Positions 54,771 through 64,000 of a DNA stretch of 64,000 bases are shown here, in pieces. Made by a program: the position numbers and the translations under genes. Source of the stretch: Notospermus geniculatus (taxonomy: Eukaryota; Nemertea; Pilidiophora; Heteronemertea; Lineidae); contig NMRB01000115.1 in NCBI GenBank assembly GCA_002633025.1, positions 526,210 to 590,209 on the forward strand. Reading direction: 5' to 3'. Under the pieces are notes generated by a model. The model had not been told where the DNA came from. It did not search any database and saw only the letters and a program-made list of their open reading frames with translations. Position 1 is the stretch's first letter, and each line of letters begins with the position of its first letter.

Positions 54771-55814
54771 CCTGTCAACATTTTTTATTGCGAAATATGG
54801 ACCATTAAGGACGGCTCCATGGTCCTTTTGAGAAAAAATGCCAGGCGTTTTCACTTCAATTTGCATCAATGCAAAAAACCGAAATTGAGCAAGACCAGCT
54901 ATCGTGAAACAGCGCGGCCTAGGAATTCGCCACAGCTCACGGAGTCAATCAGAAAGTTGAATATCCCGAGAAAATTCCAGTATAAAACCCTCTATTCTAT
55001 CACAAGAACAATAACACAGATGTCCGAGGTAAAACCGCTTGATTTGTTGGGTTTGAATTCGCCAATGTTTGGGACAGTAGAGATTAAATTCTTCACTTTG
55101 GCTGCTTTTGACGCGAACAATGGTGCGAGTCCATCCGGAGCTCATCTCCGTGAGCCGCTTGTTGAAATCGGGACAAGTTTTCACGCTTTTCAATAGCATT
55201 TGTTAATTCGATAACTACACAATTTGTCCATAGCAGGCAGATCTTCGCACCCAATTATCTCTTCAATTATGGCCATAGAAACCGAGACGGACGCCTGTCC
55301 ATCAAACCTGTCACCGGGGCCGAGACTTGTCTCAATCATATCGAGGCTTTGGACAACTTGTGGATTTTCCCGGCGATGAAAAGGCGACACCGGTTGAAAT
55401 CTTGTACCATGTCACGTCTGGCATTAGCCATATTGGTTTCAGGGTTTTCATTATGAGGTGTATTCAACTTGTGTTGATCGCCTGTCGTGTTGGGAAAGGA
55501 TAACGCCAAAATGATGAAGTGATCTATTTGGTTACCTCGTGGGGGTGTGAGTTTAGGAGACTTCCCAGGAAGGGGGCTAAAAATGGCGGGGCAGGTATCC
55601 TTCGTTTTGCCTCGACAGGAATTCTTCCCGTCGCCCTTTGTCTGAAAGCTTTAATATTAACAAGAAATTTCGGAGAAATTTAAGAAAGAGGCAAAAAGAA
55701 GGCATTCAGTACATAACTGCATTCGTCACCGAACACGTTCGGTTCTTTTTTTGTAGCCCTTCGGATGAGGATAGGCCGAAGTATGAACATACATTGTAAG
55801 CACTGATACATGTA

Positions 55815-56475
55815 GTAGAACTGAGTGTGACGTCAAATACATGTACATTGTATAGGCCACAGTACAAATGTATGAAAGAGATGACTGTGGGACTCGGTAT
55901 CACGTGAAAAATATTAGTAGACTACAGTATGAAATTAGGACTGTGGAACTGAGTATGACGTTAGAAATAGGCCATTTGCTGAGGAGGAAATATGGAAGGA
56001 TATTTGCTGAATAGAGAGTATGAGTATGATTCCATAAATAAATAAATCTAAGCAGTTGGATTTATTTATTTATGATGATACTGTATGCCACAGTTTGTAT
56101 GACGTCAAAGATAGGCCACAGTATGGAAGTGCTTTTTTTTCTTATTTGTGAGTATGAAGTTAAAGATAGGCCAGAGTACGAAAACACTGACTGTGGAACT
56201 GAGTATAACGTCACAGATAGCAGTAGGCCATAGTACGAAAGCATTATGGTGGAACCAAAAATAGACATTTTTGGTGGAACTGAGTACATGTAAAACGTCA
56301 CAGAGAGTAGTTGGCCACAGAATAAAAGCATTGATTGTGGAACTGAGTATGACGTCAAAGACAGGCCACATTACGATGCACTGATTGTGGAACAGAGTAT
56401 GACGGCAAAGATAGGCTACGGCGCGAAACCATTGATTGTGGAACAGAATATAAAGTCAAATAAAGGCCATCTTGA
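55815..56475 (+). repeat. Degenerate minisatellite with TGACGTCA-type cores
   Basis: About nine units of 50-70 bases around GTGGAACTGAGTATGACGTC followed by AAAGATAGGCCACAGTACGA. Several units keep TATGACGTCA, a CRE half-site or near-palindrome; others have AACGTCAC. Confidence 0.85.
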
Positions 56476-56807
56476 CCGTGAAATGATCACCTTATCACGG
56501 CTTGGAGGCGGAGCTGGAATCTCAAATCTAAATCAAACGATAATACCGGATAAATAGCAGAAAATCGAAATGGAAACGGCCCGTGTGGTCTAAAGGAAGG
56601 TGGGTCAGTGAGGCCCTGGGGGTCAGGGTGGTCCCCTCAGGGTCGCAACGCCTCAGGGTCCGAGGTATTCAGAGGTAGGGGGAGTTTGGTATTAATCGTC
56701 CCTTTTCGAAGAGGTACAATGGGTGAAGGAATTTCTAATGAAAAACTGTTAATGTTTTGTTCAAGAAGTTTTGTTCGAATGGTAAGTTGGGCGTGAACTT
56801 GTGAATT

Positions 56808-56808
56808 N
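56808..56808. other. Single N near the left edge of copy 2
   Basis: An isolated N about 85 bases before segmental homology begins; consistent with a forced contig join. Confidence 0.6.
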
Positions 56809-57529
56809 GTATTGGAACTACGATCCTCCGCCGAGAAAGTAGGGACCTGGTGGCAGTGTCACTAGGTCGAAGACTGGAGGTGGCGCTGTGTGCAGTTTGA
56901 CCAACAACAAAAACGCAAACATGGCCGCCAGTCGTCCATCTTGAAAAAGGTACTGCACTTTGGCTGAACAATACCACAAAAAAGAATGTTCTAACCTGGT
57001 ATGATGTTTCCCTTGGAACATATCGACTTGACACTTGTTGTTCGTTCTTCTGGTATATTCACCCAGGTGAGCACATGCTCCACGGACCATTTCATTACAC
57101 ATGAATTTCATGCAGGAGTGCCAATCGGCGCAATGCAAGGTAGAGAGGGTGGTCGCTCTCCCACTGTCGAATATTAGTTTGATATCATTTTGTATGTCAA
57201 TTTTTGCTCTTTCTCGTTCTTTGAAGAGAAGTATACACGTACATTAATACTGTTACGTCGTCGGACGCTTTGGCCTTTCGTTTTTTGGTTTGAAATTGGC
57301 CTATTTTACACGTAGAATCTGCATATTGGTGCACGGAGTACATCAAAAGTTGAAGTACGTCAAACTTCAGGCTCAAATCTAGACATTGCACGTAGCGATG
57401 CAACAGGTCTACTGTTGTACATATGACACCACCCCCACCCCCACAAAAAGTTGACGTTTAAAGTTTGGATTAATAGTCTGATATCAACAACGGTAGAGGT
57501 GTCACCTGACTTTACACTTCAACCCCAGC

Positions 57530-57926
57530 CTATCCTGAAACCTTTCAGTAGAACTCAGATGAGCTGCTCATTCAGCGCTACAATCCGAGCATTTCCGACC
57601 GGTAGGCCTACCCATTTATCCACCAGAGAGGCCAGTGAGGCAAAGAGACGTGCCAAAAGTCTCACGCCCATTGGGATTCGAACCCGGTGTAATGTGTTTT
57701 TCACTGCCTCCCGTTTGCCAATGCCCCCAAACAAAAGATTGACGGAATAAGCGGCAACGTGACAATGAGGGAGGCACTGATAAACATGTCTTTCTGTTTG
57801 AGTGTCCGCCGAACAATAAAGCGGGCATTGTCATACGGGGGGCATTCTCACACATTACACCTGGACCCTCTGAACGCAAGTCGGAGACCCGAACCACTAC
57901 ATCACCGTGGCTCCTCATCATGGCCC
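57530..57926 (-). mobile_element. tRNA-derived SINE in copy 2, split by a MITE
   Basis: Same SINE as 49470-49702, but a ~175-base insertion lies next to the B-box (after AACCCGG at 57681-57687), separating it from the A-box and probably destroying the pol III promoter. Confidence 0.8.
57688..57862. mobile_element. 175-bp MITE inserted in a SINE
   Basis: The left end TGTAATGTGTTTTTCACTGC is mirrored imperfectly by the right end, CATTGTCATACG to CACACATTACACCT. TIRs are about 40 bases. The empty site is preserved in copy 1 (AACCCGGGACCCTC), which defines the insertion to within one or two bases. Confidence 0.85.
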
Positions 57927-59621
57927 CGGCACTCCCACAGCATACGGACGCCCAGGCATGCCCCAAGTCCAATCCCCTTCATTTGTACACCCTGTACACA
58001 GCGGCTGGCGAACAAACGGCGTTCTTTTCAACAACGACTTTTTTCATCGCTTCTAACCGAATGGTAATACACCCTTAATGTCCCGCTAATTCCCTGTTTA
58101 TTTTTACTCCGTCCACACTCAGTAGGCGAAGCCGCATCCCCCCTGAATATATCACAGCCCGATTAAAACCAATTCTCACTGCCTTCTGACAATATTACAA
58201 CAATTAAGGAACGGAAGACAATAAGTCGGTGTAATTTCCTCTCGAGTTGCGTCGATTACGGTGCTAATTCGTTATTTTACGAGCGACGGCCGCGCTCTGC
58301 ATAAGCTCCAGTTCGTGTTTGACAATGATAAAGGGCTTGAGGCGCTCTTAATACCCAGTTAATGGCATTCCGGCGATTTGCGCTGTAAAAGTTGATAACT
58401 TACCAAGCAATTTTCCGTCTCATATACGGTTATTTCATAGTCGGCGACCAATCATCGTCGCGTTTGCCATGATACTTGCTGATAACCCTACTTCCCGATG
58501 TTTATAACCAATTTCCCTCGGCTTATCCCATTACAAAGGCGTAAGCAGATCAAGTTCCCGCTATCGCTTGAGCAAGAACCTTGTGACTAGTTCCATGTCT
58601 CTCTTGTTCATTACAGGCCGATTAACTGATACCATAGCTCGATTCCATCCCGTTTTATTGTGAGCGTTCTTGCTTATCTTTCCTACACATGTCCTTCGTT
58701 ATTCGCCGTGAAATGAAGACATTCACTCTCGCTAGATTACGGATTATGATTCTGCGTATTTAAGGGGTGATTCCGGTGAACTGAACTAAGTCGACAGTCG
58801 TAACTTCATGTGCGTGGCTGATAGCCCATAATGCTCTCCCAATAGCAAATCAATTCACCCCACCCATCGGTCTTAATTAAATGACAACTTTCACTTTTCG
58901 CCGGTTCCCGTTATCACTCGAAAATCGAATGCGAAAATCCTTAGCTCAGGTGAACGAGGTTGGATGATTATCATGGATCGAGGTTGGGGATAATGAGGCA
59001 ATGGAGTTGTGATGTCAGAGTGCAGCGGTGGTAGTATACAGCACTTGTCACCACAGACGTCATAGGGTCGATACCCTACGTCTGGAGTTTGCTACCCCAC
59101 TCATGGCTGTCTTGTAATCGGACTTGAACCATGAACAAGAGCAACGCAAAGCGTGGCATGCCACGCTTGCAAGTTCTCCGGAAAAAAGATGGCGGGTGTG
59201 GCGGCCATATTAGATGAGAGGCGGTGCCCCCAGTTGAAGGGAACCTTCCTGTAGTCTAGTGCAACCAACCAAAAAACATCGGCTGCGATATACCCATGCA
59301 TTCAGCCTTAAACGTCCGGAAGCAAAAATTAAGATGGTCGCTGTGGCGGCCAACTTGGAAGAGCAGTGGCGCCCCTAATCGAAAGCAGCCTTCCACTGGT
59401 CAAGTGCAACAAACGCCAATATGCGCATGCATTCAGCCTGAAACATCCGGAAACGAAAACCAAGATGGTCGCTGTGGCGGCCATCTTGGAAGAGCAATGG
59501 TGCCCCAAATCGAAAGTAGCCTTCCACTGGTCGAGTGCAACCAAACACCAATTTGCGCATGCATTCAGCCTGAAACATCGGGAATGCAGAAGCAATTGGG
59601 GCGATAGCAGAATGCCCTAAA

Positions 59622-59921
59622 GGTGCCCACAGGTCGACATTGCGTCTTGAAGCAACTCGCGGCAAGTAGCTTTCCGGCGATGGAAGCAACTCGCAGTGAC
59701 TGATCAGTTGCCAATTTTGTCGGCCTGAGCGCACTTGCGTCTCCGAGCAACTGCCGGATGCATTATGAGCGTGCTGTTCGAGTACGTATACATGTACATG
59801 TAACTGCCAGTTGCTCCGAATTCCTCTCAATCGCTGAAATGTCGACCTGCGCGTGGTGTTTTTTTTATATGCGACGGACCCGTCAAGTTGCTTTAACACG
59901 CAATGTCGACCTGTGGGCACC
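59622..59921. mobile_element. TTAA-class fold-back element, duplication copy 2
   Basis: Same element as 51399-51689. Flanks TAAA (59618-59621) and TTAA (59922-59925). It differs from copy 1 by several substitutions and indels in the stem. Confidence 0.85.
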
Positions 59922-61014
59922 TTAAGCTTCGCCAATATTTTTGCATGGGGCATATAAACCATTTGGCTTCACGCTAAAACCATGTTGCATCTACGCCCGA
60001 ATCTTTAAATCTTAATGAAGCGACTTCGTGGCCGATAGGTTCCTTAATCAAACGGTCTCATTATATCATAAAAATTAACAACCTAAGCCACAGCAATTAC
60101 TCAGAAAATAAATATCCACGTCTTAAACGAATTAACGCCACGTTGGTTAACTCCCAACACATTTCTAATTAATATGACCCATTCTTCCACGCGCGTATGA
60201 ATTCATTTAGACTCGCTTAAGGGACACACCTAATCACTTCTGGATCTTAAACAATACAGAATTTCTTCCGCGTTTTCCCAAGGGGACTTTCCAAGACACG
60301 GAACATTTACCTGCAACGCGCCTCCTCAGTGCCGGAACTCATAACCACACTTTTCAGATTAATTACTTTAATTACGATTAATTAAATGATATAAAGGAAG
60401 AAAATTGTATATTGTTATTGATATAAATAGCGAATAGTGGCCCAGTATGTTTTTGGACATTCTGACAGGTCGACCGGACTGTTCACGTCAAGAGGGACGT
60501 GAAATATTGTTTTGAGTGCCACAAGGGGAGGTCTCCAGCTCGGAGACAATAACTCTCTTGATGCTTGTGGTATTGTTTTGAGTGCCCCAGGGGAGAGGTC
60601 CCCAGCTCGGAGGTAATCACTCTCTCTGGATCTTGTGGTTCCGGAACGACTTTGGGACAATTGAACATACTGCCGATGGTTTAGTAGGATAATTTGTCGG
60701 CAAATAACTTGTCCGTAAAATGACCTGCAACTCGTATTCTATTTCAATAAATTTTTGCCTAAATATTTTTCGAGACTTCAATTATTTCGAGCCAACACTT
60801 CGAATTTTTTTCAGTGATCTGTGTTGGTTTACTGTCAAATCTGGATCGTGACACCCCTGGCGTACTGTCGCCGGTGTGAGTAGGAAAAAAGTCCCGTGAG
60901 TAGTGTCCAGGGAACAATGCGATCTTATTTTTAGGGGTGTGTTGATTTCTTTTTTTGTTATTTATGTTACAGGGATGGGATGTTGATTACATCACACCAC
61001 TATAACTGTCCCCG

Positions 61015-61300
61015 GGTCGTCAGTCCGTCGCATGGAACAGTAAGCCGTGGTGCCGTGTAGGCAGTGTACCTTAGCAAGGGCAAGTAAAAGACCCCACCCA
61101 AGTGAGGAAGATGAGTAGCTTGAGACGGCCTCTTCCGTATTTACCAGGGCCAATAAGGGAGGTTTAGAAATTTGTTAGATTTTATATTGCATTTTCGGTA
61201 CAAAAATAACGTTGTCGTTAATGTTTACGTTTATCGTTTGATTTCTAAACCTCCCTAATGCTATGGCTTCGGCCCTGACGAAAAAAATATAAATACAAAC
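61015..61300 (+). mobile_element. SINE body, duplication copy 2, interrupted by a MITE
   Basis: Same SINE body as 52775-52962, interrupted by the 99-base MITE at 61157-61255. Confidence 0.78.
61157..61255. mobile_element. 99-bp Harbinger/Tourist-like MITE
   Basis: GGGAGGTTTAGAAAT and ATTTCTAAACCTCCC are inverted ends. TAA is duplicated on both sides (61154-61156, 61256-61258). The empty site CCAATAATGCT is present in the other segmental copy, confirming the boundaries. Confidence 0.92.
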
Positions 61301-61434
61301 ACCCTGGCGTATTTCCACGTGTGTGGTAGGAAAACAATCCGTGAATGATGATATAGTGTCCGGGGGACAATACATGTATATTGTCTTATCTTGAAGGGGC
61401 GTTGATTTCTTTTTTGTTGTAATTATGTTATAAG

Positions 61435-61613
61435 CTGGAGGAGTGTATCCAATCAATTCGGGAGTGGATGGCTGTCAATTTTCTCAAACTAAATGATGAC
61501 AAGTCAGAATTTCTCCTGGTTTCGTCAAAATACCATCTTGCGAATCAGTCCGAGATTAGCTCCATCAACATTGGTGATCATTCGATAACAGCTACTCCCT
61601 TTGCTCGCAACAT
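61435..61613 (+). pseudogene. Non-LTR retrotransposon (LINE) reverse transcriptase fragment
   Basis: The frame reads LEECIQSIREWMAVNFLKLN followed by DDKSEFLLVSS, matching the WM..N.LKLN..KTE.L segment common to the reverse transcriptases of CR1/Jockey-type LINEs. About 59 codons remain before a single N at 61614, after which unrelated sequence resumes. The corresponding place in copy 1 has no such sequence. Confidence 0.75.
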
Positions 61614-61614
61614 N
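61614..61614. other. Single N between LINE fragment and poly-G
   Basis: An isolated N separates the LINE fragment from GGGGGGGTAGATATTTTG, which resumes the copy 1-like sequence. The coding frame cannot be followed across it. Confidence 0.7.
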
Positions 61615-62559
61615 GGGGGGGTAGATATTTTGTGCAGAATACTTTCCAGATCACGACACCAATTACCGTCTTGAAAACTGAAGCAAGACTTCCAAAGCCA
61701 CCCAATTAATCTTTTTGACAAGTACATTTTTATTTCATTAAATGAAATTAAGTGACACATATGGTTTCCGTGTTTCACCATAATACGGCTTTTTACGTCC
61801 GATCGACCGGGAAAAGTTTCTGAAGAATTCATAAGAGATGCCATATCATGAAGAAAACACGAGTCATTTATTATATTTTATTGCTATTGCCCATATTTTT
61901 CGGGTTATTAGTCAAGTTTTAATTTCACATCACAACAAAAAGCATTGAGACAATTTAAAACATAAACTATGTCGTAGCAGACGATATTCGTGCTAATTTC
62001 CCTCCCAAAGAGAGAAACGCGCGAACATTGAAAAGGTCGCAAAGTCAATTGAAGAAAAATTGATTTAATTTAATCTTTAAATGCAAAGGGCAATAATAAA
62101 TTTTGAAAACGTGTAAAACCTTTCTTTGAAAATAATTCTAAAATTCACCCGACCAGTTTTGAACATTATGTAATGATCAATTTCACATTTTATATTCACC
62201 AATTTCTCATTTTATATTCACCCATTGTATTTAGAACAGGTCCGGATTAATTTACTCCGCCGTAAATAATTCGACATTTCATGCGTCGGTCTGATAGCGG
62301 AGTTTTTTTATATCTCACGAAAACTTTCATTGCTGTCGTTAATTTTTGATATCAGACGATTTGACGTTGAGTTCTGGTGTCATTAAGTGGCGATTAAATT
62401 GGAGTCAAACGCCTGAGCATATGGCAGGGATGCTGATCGGGTGATTTATGGTTTTATGATTTCAGGTATCTGGTGATTGATTTCGTAGACGGGCGAAGAT
62501 TTAAAGGGGATTTTTCGAAAAAAATATCGCGCCCGGTTGGTTATACATCTTGTAGAGAA

Positions 62560-62950
62560 AGTCCACCAATGAGAACGCGTGAAATATTCCGTCACGTTTG
62601 GTAATGCACCACGTGAGAGAAGTCCACCAATGAGGACGCGTGAAATATTCCGTCCGGCTTGGTAATGCACCGCTTGGGAGAAGCCACCAATGAGAACGCG
62701 TGAAATATTCCCCCTTCCATAATATAATGCACCACGTGAGACGTCCACCAATGAGAACGCGTGAAATATTCTGTCCGTTGTTAACATACGCGGTGAGGAG
62801 AATCTCCACCAATGAGAACGCGTAAAATATTCCGTCCCGTTTTGTTAACATATGCGGTGAGGAGAATGCCCACCAATGAGAACACGGGAAATATTCTGTC
62901 CCCTTAGGTTAACATACACCCTGTAGAGAATGTCTGCCTAGAAAAAGCAT
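62560..62950 (+). repeat. ~62-bp minisatellite, about seven units (copy 2)
   Basis: Same array as 54150-54770 with six clear units and one degenerate. The unit variants differ in order from copy 1, so units were lost or gained independently. Confidence 0.9.
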
Positions 62951-64000
62951 GAAATCCTGTCAAATTTTTTTTGTAATGTAGCGAAATATGGAAACATAAA
63001 GGACGAGTCCGTGGTCCTTTTGAGAAAAAATGCGAGGCGTTTTTAATTCGCTGCATGCAAAAAAACGAAATAGAGCAAGACCAGCGATCGTGAAACAGCG
63101 CGGCCTAGGAATTCACCCCCGCTCACGGAGTCAATCAGAAAGTTGAATATCCCGAGAAAATTCCGGTATGAAAACTTTCTATTCTATCACAAGAACAATA
63201 ACACAGATGTCCGAGGTAAAACCGCTTGATTTGTTGGGTTTGAATTCGCCAATGTTTGGGACTGTAGAGATTAAATTCTTCACTTTGGCTGCTTTTGACG
63301 CGAACAATGGAGCGAGTCCATCCGGAGCTCATCTCCGTGAGCCGCTTGTTGAAATCGGGACAAGTTTTCACGCTTTTCAATAGCATTTGTTAATTCGATA
63401 ACTACACAATTTGTCCATAGCAGGCAGATCTTCGCACCCAATTATCTCTTCAATTATGGCCATAGAAACCGAGACGGACGCCTGTCCATCAAACCTGTCA
63501 CCGGGGCCGAGACTTGTCTCAATCATATCGAGGCTTTGGACAACTTGTGGATTTTCCCGGCGATGAAAAGGCGACACCGGTTGAAATCTTGTACCATGTC
63601 ACGTCTGGCATTAGCCATATTGGTTTCAGGGTTTTCATTATGAGGTGTATTCAACTTGTGTTGATCGCCTGTCGTGTTGGGAAAGGATAACGCTAAAATG
63701 ATGAAGTGATCTATTTGGTTACCTCGTGGGGGTGTGAGTTTAGGAGACTTCCCAGGAAGGGGGCTAAAAATGGCGGGCAGGCATCCCTCGTTTGGCCGTG
63801 ACAGGAATTCTTCCCGTCTCCCTTTGTCTAAAATGTTTAGTAGCAAGAATTTTAGCACGAATTAAAGATGCAGCTAGAAGATGGCGTTTGGTATTGCAAA
63901 CGGTTTCGGTCCTGAAACACTCTGCTTCGTCAAAATGACGAACTTAGGTTCGTTTTCCATTATCACCAAACTGAGTATGTAATTCGTCGAAATGACAATC

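Larger units (their letters stand above)
48430..55640 (+). repeat. Segmental duplication, copy 1 (~7.2 kb)
   Basis: This segment aligns along its whole length with 56892-63830 in the same orientation. In long stretches (49860-50780, 53295-54060, 54960-55560) I see only a few substitutions per kilobase. Structural differences are a 414-base segment only here (48809-49222, between two CGTCGTCGG repeats), ten minisatellite units instead of about seven, and an N gap. No protein-coding gene was recognised in it. Confidence 0.93.
55641..56891. other. Spacer between the two segmental copies
   Basis: Not shared with either copy. Holds a degenerate minisatellite with TGACGTCA-like cores (55815-56475), a short GC-rich run and a single N at 56808. 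No gene recognised. Confidence 0.7.
56892..63830 (+). repeat. Segmental duplication, copy 2 (~6.9 kb)
   Basis: Second copy of 48430-55640. It has private insertions at 57688-57862 and 61157-61255, and a LINE fragment at 61435-61613 that ends at a single N. Another single N (56808) lies just outside its left edge. Allelic contigs joined in tandem explain this at least as well as a real duplication. Confidence 0.93.

Overview
The window is animal genomic DNA: split genes with GT-AG introns, many transposon relics, assembly gaps, and no prokaryotic features. The gene content (a Cav2 calcium-channel tail and two motile-cilium genes), the many CpG-containing SINEs and fold-back elements, and the constant recurrence of the palindromic octamers TAGGCCTA and TACATGTA suggest a marine invertebrate deuterostome, perhaps an echinoderm or hemichordate. 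The taxon is an inference and not secure.

Layout. (1) 1-4872 is probably the last intron of a Cav2-type voltage-gated calcium channel alpha1 gene. Its terminal coding exon is 4873-6074 (+), with an RRLPPTP motif, a C-terminal EEDWC and a recent in-frame 91-codon tandem duplication. (2) 6104-21242 has no recognisable gene. It holds a ~1 kb tandem duplication, a dense field of fold-back elements (9.5-19 kb), a 456-base gap and a 1.5 kb minisatellite. (3) 21243-28025 (-) is a complete adenylate kinase 8 gene: nine coding exons, 478 residues, two kinase domains. It also carries a second, same-phase 90-base copy of exon 7, which looks like a mutually exclusive alternative exon. (4) 28026-28579 is a 554-base shared divergent promoter with two X-box (RFX)-like sites. 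(5) 28580-39021 (+) is a complete CFAP77 gene: six coding exons, 258 residues. AK8 and CFAP77 are both axonemal genes, so their head-to-head pairing makes functional sense. (6) 39022-48429 has no recognised gene. It holds nested palindromes, a GC-rich stretch and a consensus CTCF motif inside a TTAA-flanked element. (7) 48430-55640 and 56892-63830 are two near-identical direct copies of one ~7 kb segment, which differ by transposon insertions and repeat number. Single-N joins lie at the edge of and inside the second copy, so these may be two haplotypes assembled in tandem.

The strongest biological observations are the duplicated AK8 exon, the divergent ciliary gene pair and its linkage to Cav2 (AK8, CFAP77 and CACNA1B are all on human 9q34), and a class of fold-back elements with unrelated stems that share TTAA flanks. 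Three of these elements sit end to end and share their TTAA boundaries.
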